From the NCBI RefSeq assembly GCF_017315705.1, contig NZ_JAFLRF010000002.1, positions 372,001 through 436,000 on the forward strand: 64,000 nucleotides of DNA. Reading direction: 5' to 3'. This stretch comes from Trinickia mobilis (GTDB taxonomy: Bacteria; Pseudomonadota; Gammaproteobacteria; Burkholderiales; Burkholderiaceae). Below are positions 35,294 through 44,368 of this stretch, piece after piece. Made by a program: the position numbers and the translations under genes. The notes beneath the pieces are model-generated. The model was given only the letters and a program-made list of their open reading frames with translations. It was not told the origin of the DNA and made no database searches. Every line of letters begins with the position of its first letter. Within the stretch, counting starts at the first letter, position 1.

Positions 35294-37234
35294 CTCACCG
35301 TTTTCTGGTGAACCGCGTTTACGAACCGCGACTCACTTCGGTGATCTCCTGGAAAAGCTCACCTCACCAAACATCGGTCCCAACCGAGCATCGTTACCAG
35401 CCAGAGGATGGCAAGGTATACAGCCTGTCCACGATCGCTAAAGCCGCCGCAATCCGCTCCTGAATTGGCTCACCATAAAGATTGTCGCAAATTCACGACG
35501 CGATTTTGCCGTCGACGCCGCTTCGTAGGGGGAGATCGCACCACTGCGCCGATCGCCCTTCTGATGTCGCGCCTTTGATCCACGATCAAAAATCTCCAGC
35601 AGCCCGGAGTTGAGATGACGACGCTGGCACGAACGCGCGGCACCGCGACAAGACGAGTTGGGCCTCGCGTCGCCATTCGCCGGAAAATCCGAGTGCGCCC
35701 CTAGGCGCCACGGCTCAACCTCGTTCGAAGTAGTCGCATTCAACGAGCCACTAAAGCGTCACTGTGCTGCTTCGTCGAGACCTCGCCCCACCTTCAGCCC
35801 GTCAACCGCTCACCACGATGCAGTGTCGCAGGCATTGACCCGGCCGAGTCGATGGTCCCGCGTTGCCGAATCTCGAGCCGCCTCAACCCGCCACGGCAAA
35901 TTGCCGTCCGCCCGAGCCCATGCTGATCCGACGACGCGGCTTTCCCTTCTCCAGGCCCTCGGTGTTCACATTGACGACATTCAAAGCATGAGCCTGGCTT
36001 CTTGCAGATGCGCGGAGCATTCGACTCGGACTTTCACGCTCTGCCGGTCCGCGGCGCTTCACGCAAATCGCTCCTGTAAATCCTCACCGATGGCCCCGCC
36101 CAAAGCAGCCGCCAGTCCGGTTTCCAAGCCAGATATCCCATGCAAGGCCCTCGGAATACTCCCGAAAAGCCTCACCTTTAGCCCCACCGCCGCCAAATGG
36201 ACATGGCAGCACCGCACAATCCGCACCTCCCGCAAAAGCTCACCTATTGAAGTGCTCGGCGAAAATATTCAATCGCGTCCGAGACTTATCGCTCGTAGCT
36301 CATGCACTTCCGATGTCGAATAGGTCCCGTATCGACTCACCTTTGACGATGCGTCGAGAAGGACCAATGCCAGCGCCGGAGAATTGCCTCCTCCCGTAGA
36401 ATCTCACCTTAGCTACACCGCAGGATTTTCGACCGCGCTCACCAATCAAGTCTCACGGGCTTTTCAGCGTGAGTAACCGCCAACTATTCCCGAAAAGGTT
36501 CACCTGTTGGTGTTTTCGAGCCAAATTCAGGTCCTGTAAACACTCACCGTCGAGGTTCGCGCGACCGAATTCGAACGGCGCCGACCGCGTTAACAGCATC
36601 CCCGAATAGACTCACCTTTTAGTGAGAACTGACCTATTCGCCCAATAAATCCGCAGGCGGACCAAGCGAGAAGCCTAGTCCGCCTCCCGGAAATCCTCAC
36701 CTTAGGCATCGATTTGCACAATATTTAAGCAAATCCGACCTCCAGCTCCCGAAAACTCTCACGTCCGAGCGCCGTTTCCTCCTGCCGCCTCTCACCTCTT
36801 GGGATTTCAGCCGGTTAACGGGCCTCAAAAACAGGGACCGGGACCTTCCCGAAAGCCCTCACCGACGGGGTTTCGTTCTCGAAGCCGGCCCTATCGTCGT
36901 GAAAGGGCTTACGGAACAGCCAGCTCCCGAAAAGCTTCACCTTGGCAAAGGGCATACCTGACGCGGTCTTCCTGAACCCGCTCACGTCCTTTCCCGCAGC
37001 GACTCACCGGCCGCCCCGAACCCCATCACTTGTTCATCCTGCAAGTCCTCACCAGACGCCCCGTAAAGCCTCACCCTATCGAGCTGTCTCCCTTGTCCCA
37101 TAAAGGTTTGGCGTGGCGTTAACGTTTTTAACAAGGTTCAATGGTGTTTACTTTTATTACTCTCAAGCGCGCCCCGCGAGTTTCTCCCAAAAATCGTCTC
37201 AGCAAGCAAGATCCCACGTCGTGAAACACTCACC
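35294..37234 (+). repeat. Replication origin: about 22 same-direction iterons
   Basis: A 2-kb non-coding array. Each unit reads close to CCCGNAAAGNCTCACC, all with CTCACC on the plus strand. CTCACC (or TTCACC/CTCACG) occurs at 35294, 35358, 35469, 35809, 36083, 36171, 36239, 36336, 36403, 36438, 36499, 36543, 36611, 36696, 36758, 36791, 36858, 36936, 36981, 37003, 37048, 37070 and 37229. Later spacings are often near multiples of 11 (33, 67, 78, 45, 22, 45, 22), placing many units on one helix face. This is the presumed RepA-binding origin. Open frames across it are incidental. Confidence 0.88.
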
Positions 37235-37454
37235 GAAGCGGAAAATTCGGATAGAGTCCTTTTAAAACAAAGATTTATCGTCGGCTCTTCGCTTTGTTTC
37301 ACGAAATTCTGCCGGAGTGGCACCCATGGCAGTCCGTCTAAATCGAGAAAAAGCGCCAATTCAACAAAAGCACAACAGACCCCCTCAAAAGCGTAGCAAA
37401 TGATACGTATGTTGTTATTATTTCTTCACCCAAACGATACCAACGTACACAACT
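37076..37454. other. AT-rich segment between iterons and kfrA
   Basis: AT-rich compared with its neighbours, with GTTAACGTTTTTAAC (about 37117-37131), TTTACTTTTATTA and ATACGTATGTTGTTATTATTTC just before the kfrA gene. Good candidate for the DNA unwinding element and the kfrA promoter; ATACGTAT is an 8-bp palindrome that could be a KfrA operator. One iteron lies inside (37229). Confidence 0.5.
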
Positions 37455-38639
37455 ATGACGCTAGACGAAGAACGGCAAGCCATCCGAAGCGAGCTCGAAA
37501 CGCTACGTGCAAATGGCGCCCGTCGGCAGGAGTTGTCGCTCCATGCGTGCAAGCGTCTGTTTTTCGACCTCGGCATACGCCCGTCGATGGCCGCTGTGCG
37601 CGACTTGACCCAAACGGGAAGTGCCAGCGATATCCCGAAGGACATCGATCACTTCTGGGAGCGCATTCGCGAGACATCGAAAGTTCGAGTCGGCGCAGGA
37701 GCCATTCCGAAGGCGCTTGAAGAAAAAGCGGGTGAATTGCTCGGGGAGCTCTTCGAAGCGGCCCGCGTCCAAGCGCGAGCGGCACTCGACCATGAACGCA
37801 GCGAAACGCTGACGTCTATTCAAGCCGCCGAAGAGCAGGCCCGAAAAGCCGAAATACTGCGCGAGGCCAGCGAAGAGGCGCTGCGCCGAGCGGAAGCACG
37901 CATCGATATCGCCTTCGCCCGCGTGCGCGAACTCGAGGCTGAATTGAGCGCGTCGGTTACCCAGCGCTCCACGAATCATGAAAACGCGCAAAGTGCCGTG
38001 CGCCGGCTAGAAGCTGAAAAAGAGAGCCTCGCCAAGCGACTCGAAACCGAACAGGCGGCCAACGCCGCCTTGCGCGACCGAATCGACGCATTGCATGCCG
38101 AGATGCGTCAAAGCACTGAGCACTACGCGCAGCAGATCAAGGACGCGATCGCCGAGGCCGAACGGCGTGTCAAGCCGATGCTGGTGGAACTCGACTCACT
38201 GCGTAGTATGGCCGCCACGTACCAGTCCGGTATTCGCGATGCGAGCCGCAAGGAATTCGATTTCATTCAACAGCTTAGCGTTGCCAAGGCGCGCGGTGAC
38301 AGGCTGGATGGCCAAATACGCGCCCAGTCTGAGGAGATCGACGCGTTGACTCGAGAAGTCGGCGCCTTGCGTGCCCAACAAGGCGTCGATCCGGCACTCG
38401 CGGAACTGCTTTGTTCATTGGCGACATCGGGCCGTCTCGGCGCGGATGAATTGAATTCGATCGGTAACGTGCTTGACGGGTACGTCGTGATTCCGCCGCG
38501 CTGCCCTAAATGTGAAGACGGCGAACCCGAGCTATCGCAAACGGGCGCCGGTTATGAATTGCAGTGTCCTGAGTGCGAGCATTCATCCGGAGCCGGGCGG
38601 TCCCGAATTGAAGCCATTGCGCGCTTTTTGAACGATTAG
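37455..38639 (+). CDS. KfrA-like coiled-coil DNA-binding protein with C-terminal zinc ribbon
   Basis: A 394-residue protein. The N-terminus (about 1-75) resembles the KfrA DNA-binding domain of plasmid replication regions (RRQELSLHACKRLFFDLGIRPSMAAVRDL). A long alpha-helical coiled coil follows (about 85-320). The C-terminus has two CxxC knuckles, CPKC at about 350 and CPEC at about 372, separated by about 18 residues, a zinc-ribbon layout. KfrA proteins autoregulate and shape plasmid partition; a zinc ribbon is not the usual tail. It reads away from the iteron array, next to a degenerate recombinase gene. Confidence 0.82.
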   Translation: MTLDEERQAIRSELETLRANGARRQELSLHACKRLFFDLGIRPSMAAVRDLTQTGSASDIPKDIDHFWERIRETSKVRVGAGAIPKALEEKAGELLGELFEAARVQARAALDHERSETLTSIQAAEEQARKAEILREASEEALRRAEARIDIAFARVRELEAELSASVTQRSTNHENAQSAVRRLEAEKESLAKRLETEQAANAALRDRIDALHAEMRQSTEHYAQQIKDAIAEAERRVKPMLVELDSLRSMAATYQSGIRDASRKEFDFIQQLSVAKARGDRLDGQIRAQSEEIDALTREVGALRAQQGVDPALAELLCSLATSGRLGADELNSIGNVLDGYVVIPPRCPKCEDGEPELSQTGAGYELQCPECEHSSGAGRSRIEAIARFLND

Positions 38640-38701
38640 GCAACGCTGTCGGCGCGAATAAATCGCGCGAAGGCTCCGCAAAAGCGGTACTTGCCGCGAC
38701 A

Positions 38702-38742
38702 GGTGAGGAAATTCGGGAATCAAAAGGTGAGCCTTTGCGGGG
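38702..38742 (-). repeat. Two inverted iteron copies between kfrA and the recombinase gene
   Basis: Read on the minus strand: CCCCGCAAAGGCTCACC (38742-38726) and TTCCCGAATTTCCTCACC (38719-38702), matching the origin iterons but in the opposite direction to the main array. They lie in the short convergent gap between kfrA and the recombinase-like gene. Confidence 0.8.
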
Positions 38743-38804
38743 CCTCATAGCGCACCGAACCGCCTCGCACCGGGCTTGTCCGCGCCACTTATGCAACAGC
38801 CAGA

Positions 38805-39824
38805 TCACGCCTTATTGTCTCGATTCGACTCCCGCATCGACTCGGCCTCGTCGTGCCAGCTTTTCCATGCTCGATGCAATCGATTGACGGAGACCATCTG
38901 CACGAACCCGAGCCACGCGCCGACAAGCTCGATGGAGGCGCCGCTTTCGAACAAATCGGCCGCGAACGTATTGCGCAACGTCTGCGGGCTTGCCCGGGCG
39001 GTCCTCGTTTGTGCAATGCCGGCCTCGTCGATCAGCACGTCGACTGCGCGCAGCATCGTCGCTTTATGCATGGGACGCCCGGACGGCGACGCCGGAAAGA
39101 CCAGATTGCCGGCGAGAGCGGACAAACGGCGTTCCGCCAACCAGGAATCGAGCACCGCGACTGCGAATGGCGAAAGCCGCGTGCGCCGGGTGAATGCTGG
39201 ATTCGCCGACTCGATCGTGACCCACGGCTTTCCCGGTTCTACGCAACTAATCGTTAGATCGCGAGCCTCGCCCGTCTTCAAGCCGCCGCCGAGGAAGACC
39301 GCGATCAGCGCGCGGTCGCGCTTTTCGCGCCATCGCTGAGCGGGTGATAGGTCGCCGAGCGGCGAGAACAAATGGCCGACGAGCGCGGCGCGTTCAGCTG
39401 AGGTCAGAAACCCCGTCGGGTCGTTGTCGCGTGCGTTGCGCCACGCCGCTTCGCCGTCTTGCGCGATGAATCGGGCAGGATTCGTCGACGCAATTTCGAT
39501 TTCCCGTACGTGATCGAGCACTCGTTCGATGAGCCGTAGATACCGTACGCGCTGGGGCTTCCGAATCGGCAGCTCGGCGACGAAGTTGGCGATGGTCGCG
39601 CTGTCGACGGTTTGAAGGTCCTTGTGGCGCATCTTCAGCCAATCGAGGAAGGCGCCCCATTGCGCGCGGTAGACGTCCGCGGACGAACGGCGGAAATGTT
39701 GCTTGGCGAGCCATGCATCGAACGCGATGCTTGGGTTGCGGCGCCAGTCTTCCCGCTGCTGGTCGAAGAGATCAGTATCGGATGTGCGCGGGCTGGGCGA
39801 ACTAGTCGAACGTGAAGCGACCAT
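38805..39824 (-). CDS. Tyrosine-recombinase homologue, catalytically degenerate
   Basis: A 339-residue protein with a SAM-like core-binding domain (about 45-130) and an integrase-like catalytic fold (about 150-325). The catalytic signatures are mostly lost: GLKTGEA where GLRxxE is expected (Arg to Lys), PQTLRNTFAA where HxLRHTFA is expected (both His lost, Arg kept), LGF for LGH, and Leu at the position of the nucleophilic Tyr (SVNRLH). It should bind DNA but not cut it. It sits at the replication origin with inverted iterons at its 3' side. The ATG at 39824 was chosen over one at 39896 since the first 24 residues look non-coding. Confidence 0.8.
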   Translation of the reverse strand: MVASRSTSSPSPRTSDTDLFDQQREDWRRNPSIAFDAWLAKQHFRRSSADVYRAQWGAFLDWLKMRHKDLQTVDSATIANFVAELPIRKPQRVRYLRLIERVLDHVREIEIASTNPARFIAQDGEAAWRNARDNDPTGFLTSAERAALVGHLFSPLGDLSPAQRWREKRDRALIAVFLGGGLKTGEARDLTISCVEPGKPWVTIESANPAFTRRTRLSPFAVAVLDSWLAERRLSALAGNLVFPASPSGRPMHKATMLRAVDVLIDEAGIAQTRTARASPQTLRNTFAADLFESGASIELVGAWLGFVQMVSVNRLHRAWKSWHDEAESMRESNRDNKA

Positions 39825-39905
39825 CGCTATTTTTCCGTTAGTTGCACGAAACCGAAGTATCGCACGGTAGGACGAAGTCACCGTACGGCCAAGCAAGGCG
39901 GTCCT

Positions 39906-40301
39906 TTATCCGCCCCAGGCCGTTTCCCGACGCGCACGCGCACCGCCTGCCGTCTCATGCTTGGACGACCGCCTTTCGTGGGCATCGCATTGCGCCTCTT
40001 CATAGACCGCGACAGCGAACCCAAACGCGGCTGGCAGCGCGTTCGACTGCCCGAAATTCACGACATCGTCGGTTTCGGGATAAGCCATGTCCGCCGGGCG
40101 CTGAAACAGCGAGAGCATGAGCGCGTCGTGCCGGCTCGCGAAGCCCAGATCGGCGAGCGCCTCCGCCTCGATCGCGTGCAGCAGGCGCCACGTCAGCGGA
40201 ACACCTTGCGCGATGTAGCGCGTTGCGATGTCGCGGACGATGTGTTCGAGATCGCGCGCCGCAGACTGAAAGCGCAGCGCGGCCAGTTTTTGCTCTTGCA
40301 T
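39906..40301 (-). CDS. Conserved hypothetical protein, 131 aa
   Basis: Not recognised. An N-terminal helical region (MQEQKLAALRFQSAARDLEH) leads to a compact helical domain with YIAQGVPLTWRLLHAIEAEALADLGF and a Pro-rich segment PADMAYPETDDVVNFG. The C-terminus is basic and probably flexible. No signal peptide or membrane span. The start at 40301 avoids reading into the upstream dispersed repeat (copy C). It lies between the origin-linked recombinase homologue and the kbl regulator. Confidence 0.65.
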   Translation of the reverse strand: MQEQKLAALRFQSAARDLEHIVRDIATRYIAQGVPLTWRLLHAIEAEALADLGFASRHDALMLSLFQRPADMAYPETDDVVNFGQSNALPAAFGFAVAVYEEAQCDAHERRSSKHETAGGARARRETAWGG

Positions 40302-40315
40302 GGATGCTTCCCGTC

Positions 40316-40445
40316 CCTCAATCCCCCATGGGGACTTCCTGCGCCCCGAAGGAAGTGGCCTTGGGCCGTGGTGCGGGGAACTTTCTTCGGGGCGCCCGGC
40401 CGCCCCAAGGGAAGCATCCGCCCCCTCGGGGGGCGCTTTGCATGG
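40316..40445. repeat. Dispersed palindromic repeat, copy C
   Basis: Core 40330-40368 is identical over 39 nt to copy B and inverted relative to copy A. An imperfect inverted arm ACTTTCTTCGGGGCGC follows, then CGGCCGCCCCAAGG, also seen in copy A, and a CCCCCTCGGGGGG hairpin (40421-40434). It lies upstream of the 131-aa gene, so is probably part of its leader. Confidence 0.8.
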
Positions 40446-40592
40446 GACCGGAGTAAGCGCTAAAGCGCTAACTCCGGTCGACAGCGAACGAACGTGAGCG
40501 TGAGGGGCGGTCATACCATCTCCTGTGGACCCGTATACTGTACAAATATACAGTAGTCGGCGCAACCTGGCGGAATTGCCGGTTGCCAGGGC

Positions 40593-41210
40593 CTACCCGT
40601 GGATCACGACCAGCAGGGCTCTCGCTTCGCCCTTTCCGGCGTTGCGGATGGCATGCGGCACGTCAGCGAGATAGCGCGCGGTATCGGCGGATTTCAAGCG
40701 TTTCATTGTGTCGTCGGCTTCGATTTCGATCGTGCCTTGCAGCACCGTCAGATGCTCGCGCGTCCCCGGTTCGTGCGCATTCGATACCAACGCACCGCCC
40801 GGCTGCAGCGTCAACTCGTACCATTCGAAGCGGCCGGCCAGCTCGATCGGCCCCCACACGCGCAATTGATATTTCGCGTCGTGTCCGTCGAGCGTGGGAA
40901 TGTCGTGCGGCCCGGCGACGCTGATCGCCTCCGGCGCTTTGGGTGCCGCAAACAGGTGATCGAGGCTGACGCCGAGCGCATTGGTCAGGCGCCAGGCGAC
41001 AGCGATCGTCGGATTCGCCTTGTCGCGTTCGATTTCGGAGAGCATCGACTTCGACACGCCTGCCGCGCGCGACAAGTCGTCGAGCGTCATTTTGCGTTCG
41101 TTGCGCAGCCGCTGGATCTGCTCGCCCACCCGTGGAGGCGTGGCGGGCGCGGCTAACGTCGTAGCGGCGGATGCAGGCGGCGCCGCGCGCCGGTTTCCCG
41201 AGCTTGCCAT
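40593..41210 (-). CDS. XRE-family regulator with cupin domain
   Basis: A 205-residue transcription factor. The HTH lies at about 28-82 (LRNERKMTLDDLSRAAGVSKSMLSEIERDKANPT) and a C-terminal cupin_2 domain at about 110-200 with EHLTVLQGTIEIE, likely for a small ligand. It diverges from kbl-tdh across a 160-bp region that holds the palindrome at 41244. The likely role is control of threonine catabolism or of itself (inference). The first 27 residues are an Ala-rich tail. Confidence 0.9.
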   Translation of the reverse strand: MASSGNRRAAPPASAATTLAAPATPPRVGEQIQRLRNERKMTLDDLSRAAGVSKSMLSEIERDKANPTIAVAWRLTNALGVSLDHLFAAPKAPEAISVAGPHDIPTLDGHDAKYQLRVWGPIELAGRFEWYELTLQPGGALVSNAHEPGTREHLTVLQGTIEIEADDTMKRLKSADTARYLADVPHAIRNAGKGEARALLVVIHG

Positions 41211-41243
41211 TTGATTTCCAATCGCTTAGAGTTGTTCGACATA

Positions 41244-41259
41244 CCGAACTTTAGTTCGG
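41244..41259. promoter_or_regulatory. Palindromic operator candidate
   Basis: CCGAAC-TTTA-GTTCGG, a perfect 6-bp inverted repeat 34 bp upstream of the regulator start, in the divergent gap with kbl. Its size fits a dimeric XRE-type binding site. Confidence 0.55.
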
Positions 41260-41370
41260 AAAAACGAAATTGTCCGGTAAATTCGACGAGCGACTATAAC
41301 AGCAACAGGCCGCCGGACACGCCGGAGATCCCGGCGCGTCCGGCACATCGACCCTATCAGGAGCTATTCG

Positions 41371-42570
41371 ATGCGTGAACCCTATCTCGCCCACCTGCGC
41401 AACACGATCGACCAGATCCGCGCAGACGGGTTCTACAAAACCGAGCGCGTGATTGCGAGCCCGCAGTCGGCCGACGTGCGGCTCGCGAGCGGCGACGGCG
41501 TGCTGAACTTCTGCGCGAACAACTACCTCGGCCTCGCGAACGACACGCGCCTGATCGCCGCCGCAAAGGATGGACTGGATCGGGACGGTTTCGGCATGGC
41601 GTCCGTGCGTTTCATCTGCGGCACGCAGACCGTGCACAAGGACCTGGAGTACGCGCTTTCGAAATTTCTGCGCACCGACGACTGCATTCTCTATTCCAGC
41701 TGCTTCGACGCGAACGGCGGCCTGTTCGAGACGCTGCTCGACGAGTCCGACGCGATCATCAGCGACGAGCTGAACCACGCGAGCATCATCGACGGCGTGC
41801 GCTTGTCGAAGGCGAAGCGCTATCGCTACAAGAACAACGACCTCGCCGATCTCGAAGCGAAGCTCTCCGAAGCCGACGCGGCCGGCGTGCGCTTCAAACT
41901 GATCGCGACCGACGGCGTGTTCTCGATGGACGGCATCATCGCCAATCTGAAGGGCGTCTGCGATCTGGCCGACCGTTACGGCGCGCTCGTGATGGTCGAC
42001 GATTCGCACGCGGTCGGCTTTATCGGCGAGCACGGACGCGGCACGCCGGAGTATTGCGGCGTCGAAGGCCGCGTCGACATCATCACGGGCACGCTCGGCA
42101 AGGCGCTCGGCGGCGCATCGGGGGGCTACGTCGCGGCGCGCAAGGAGATCGTCGAGCTGCTGCGGCAGCGCTCGCGTCCGTACCTGTTCTCAAACACGCT
42201 CACGCCGAGCATCGCCGCGGCGTCGCTCAAAGTGCTCGAGCTGCTCGCGAGCGGCGAAGGCGCCGAGCTGCGCCGCCGCGTGCGCGCGAACGGCGAGCAT
42301 TTCCGCGGCAAGATGAGCGCGGCGGGCTTCACGCTCGTGCCGGGCGAGCACCCGATCATTCCGGTGATGCTCGGCGACGCGCAAGTGGCGTCGCGCATGG
42401 CCGATGCGTTGCTGCATGAAGGCGTCTACGTGATCGGCTTTTCGTTCCCGGTCGTGCCGAAGGGCCGCGCACGCATCCGCACGCAGATGAGCGCCGCGCA
42501 TACGAGCGAGCAGATCGATCGAGCCGTCGATGCATTCACGCGCGTCGGCCGCAATCTCGGCATTATTTGA
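41371..42570 (+). CDS. kbl: 2-amino-3-ketobutyrate CoA ligase (glycine C-acetyltransferase)
   Basis: A PLP-dependent alpha-oxoamine synthase that splits 2-amino-3-ketobutyrate with CoA to glycine and acetyl-CoA. The 399-residue protein has the PLP lysine Lys244 in GTLGKALGG, the DDSHAVGF segment (about 210) and SCFDANGG. Length matches the family. It is followed after 11 nt by tdh, so the pair performs the two-step threonine-to-glycine path. Confidence 0.97.
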   Translation: MREPYLAHLRNTIDQIRADGFYKTERVIASPQSADVRLASGDGVLNFCANNYLGLANDTRLIAAAKDGLDRDGFGMASVRFICGTQTVHKDLEYALSKFLRTDDCILYSSCFDANGGLFETLLDESDAIISDELNHASIIDGVRLSKAKRYRYKNNDLADLEAKLSEADAAGVRFKLIATDGVFSMDGIIANLKGVCDLADRYGALVMVDDSHAVGFIGEHGRGTPEYCGVEGRVDIITGTLGKALGGASGGYVAARKEIVELLRQRSRPYLFSNTLTPSIAAASLKVLELLASGEGAELRRRVRANGEHFRGKMSAAGFTLVPGEHPIIPVMLGDAQVASRMADALLHEGVYVIGFSFPVVPKGRARIRTQMSAAHTSEQIDRAVDAFTRVGRNLGII

Positions 42571-42581
42571 AGGGAGCGCAG

Positions 42582-43610
42582 ATGAAAGCACTAGCCAAAC
42601 TCGAACGCGCTCCGGGCCTGACGCTCACGCGCGTGAAGAAGCCCGAAGTCGGCCACAACGACGTGATGATCCGCATCAAGCGTACGGCGATCTGCGGCAC
42701 CGACATCCACATCTGGAAGTGGGACGACTGGGCGCAAAAGACGATTCCGGTGCCGATGCACGTCGGCCATGAATATGTCGGCGAGATCGTCGAGATGGGC
42801 CAGGAAGTGCGCGGCTTCGAATTGGGCGACCGCGTGTCGGGCGAAGGTCACATCACCTGCGGCTTCTGCCGGAACTGTCGCGCGGGGCGGCGGCATTTGT
42901 GCCGCAATACGGTCGGGGTCGGCGTGAATCGCGAAGGCGCGTTCGCCGAGTATCTCGTGATTCCCGCCTTCAACGCATTCAAGATTCCGCCCGAGATCTC
43001 CGACGATCTCGCGGCAATCTTCGATCCGTTCGGCAACGCGACGCATACGGCGCTGTCGTTCAATCTCGTCGGGGAGGACGTGCTGATTACCGGCGCGGGG
43101 CCGATCGGCATCATGGCGGTGGCGATCGCGAAGCACGTCGGCGCGCGCAACGTCGTGATCACCGACGTCAACGACTACCGGCTCGAACTCGCGCGCAAGA
43201 TGGGCGCAACGCGTGCGGTCAACATCGCGCGCGAGTCGCTGCGCGACGTGATGACGGATCTCCATATGACCGAGGGTTTCGACGTCGGCCTCGAAATGTC
43301 CGGCGTGCCGAGCGCGTTCACGGGCATGCTCGAAGCGATGAATCACGGCGGCAAGGTCGCGCTGCTCGGCATCCCGCCCGCGCAGACCGTGATCGACTGG
43401 AATCAGGTGATCTTCAAAGGGCTCGAAATCAAAGGCATCTACGGACGCGAGATGTTCGAGACCTGGTACAAGATGGTCGCGATGCTGCAAAGCGGCCTCG
43501 ATCTGTCGCCGATCCTGACGCACCGGTTTGCCGTAGACGACTACGAAAAGGCGTTTGCGACGATGCTCTCGGGCGAAAGCGGAAAGGTCATTCTGGACTG
43601 GACGGCTTGA
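42582..43610 (+). CDS. tdh: L-threonine 3-dehydrogenase
   Basis: A zinc alcohol-dehydrogenase-type enzyme oxidising threonine to 2-amino-3-ketobutyrate with NAD+. The 342-residue protein shows the catalytic zinc ligand in ICGTDIHIW (about 38), GHEYVGEI, and the structural-zinc cluster [15 protein letters not shown] (about 93-107). The Rossmann motif [12 protein letters not shown] lies at about 171. The ATG at 42582 follows AGGGAG; an upstream ATG at 42567 overlaps the kbl stop but lacks a good site. Operon with kbl. Confidence 0.97.
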   Translation: MKALAKLERAPGLTLTRVKKPEVGHNDVMIRIKRTAICGTDIHIWKWDDWAQKTIPVPMHVGHEYVGEIVEMGQEVRGFELGDRVSGEGHITCGFCRNCRAGRRHLCRNTVGVGVNREGAFAEYLVIPAFNAFKIPPEISDDLAAIFDPFGNATHTALSFNLVGEDVLITGAGPIGIMAVAIAKHVGARNVVITDVNDYRLELARKMGATRAVNIARESLRDVMTDLHMTEGFDVGLEMSGVPSAFTGMLEAMNHGGKVALLGIPPAQTVIDWNQVIFKGLEIKGIYGREMFETWYKMVAMLQSGLDLSPILTHRFAVDDYEKAFATMLSGESGKVILDWTA

Positions 43611-43769
43611 TCGATTAAGCGTCTGCATGACAGCGCCGCGAGTCCGGCAAAAATTTATTTGGGGCGCTTGTCGATTCCGCAGTCGCTTGATCGTCGTAGT
43701 GATGTGACCATGCTGTTTCAGCAGAGGTTACCGATACGCGAACTTCACACCCTCCAAGGAGCCGCCGCC

Positions 43770-44246
43770 ATGTCCACGTCAACCGTCAAGCCGATCCCCG
43801 AAGGCCACCATTCTCTGACTCCCCACTTGATCTGCGCCGGCGCCGCCGAGGCCATCGAGTTTTACAAGAAGGCATTCAATGCCGTCGAAGTCGCGCGCTT
43901 GCCCGGGCCGAACGGCAGGCTGATGCATGCGTCGCTGAAAATCGGCGACTCGACGCTCATGCTCGTCGATGAAATGCCGGAGCATGGGGCGCTGGGGCCG
44001 AAGGCCCTGAAAGGCTCTCCGGTCTTCGTTCATCTTTATGTAGAGAACGCGGATGCGACGGTCGAGCGCGCCGTGGCCGCGGGCGCCAAAGTCACGCTGC
44101 CCGTCGCCGACATGTTCTGGGGCGACCGTTATGGTCAACTGGAAGATCCGTTCGGGCACAAGTGGTCGGTCGCGACGCATGTGCGCGATGTCAGCCCGGA
44201 GGAATGGCCGAAGGCCATGGCCAACGCGTCTTGCGGCCAAGGCTGA
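43770..44246 (+). CDS. VOC-family (PhnB/glyoxalase-like) protein
   Basis: A 158-residue protein of two beta-alpha-beta-beta-beta modules. LTPHLICAGAAEAIEFYKKAF opens the first, GRLMHASLKIGDSTLMLVDE follows, and EDPFGHKWSVATHV closes the second, typical of PhnB-like proteins. The ATG at 43770 follows AAGGA; the longer in-frame reading to 43659 has no such site. The enzymatic role, if any, is not known. Stand-alone. Confidence 0.9.
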   Translation: MSTSTVKPIPEGHHSLTPHLICAGAAEAIEFYKKAFNAVEVARLPGPNGRLMHASLKIGDSTLMLVDEMPEHGALGPKALKGSPVFVHLYVENADATVERAVAAGAKVTLPVADMFWGDRYGQLEDPFGHKWSVATHVRDVSPEEWPKAMANASCGQG

Positions 44247-44279
44247 AGCGCATCTGAAGAAGTGAAGCAAGCGGGCGCG

Positions 44280-44340
44280 GATTTCCTCACCTGGAAGTCC
44301 GCGCTTTTCATTGGCACACCGGCTCCCGTTAAAGCTCACC
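44280..44340 (+). repeat. Two origin-type iteron copies in the VOC/yceI gap
   Basis: GATTTCCTCACC (44280-44291) and CTCCCGTTAAAGCTCACC (44323-44340), same orientation as the main array at 35-37 kb, 49 bp apart. They lie in the convergent gap about 7 kb from the origin. Confidence 0.7.
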
Positions 44341-44368
44341 TTTCCCGCGGCGCGCGCAACTCGCCGCC

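Noticed and set aside
35658-36323. A 221-codon open frame on the plus strand in the origin region
   Set aside because: It crosses several iterons, has no ribosome site, and its sequence is Ser/Arg/Pro-rich without any family features; GC-rich DNA gives such frames by chance.
38805-39824. An active integrase marking a genomic island with att sites
   Set aside because: The catalytic residues are missing, there is no tRNA gene, and no direct repeats flanking a cargo region were noticed.
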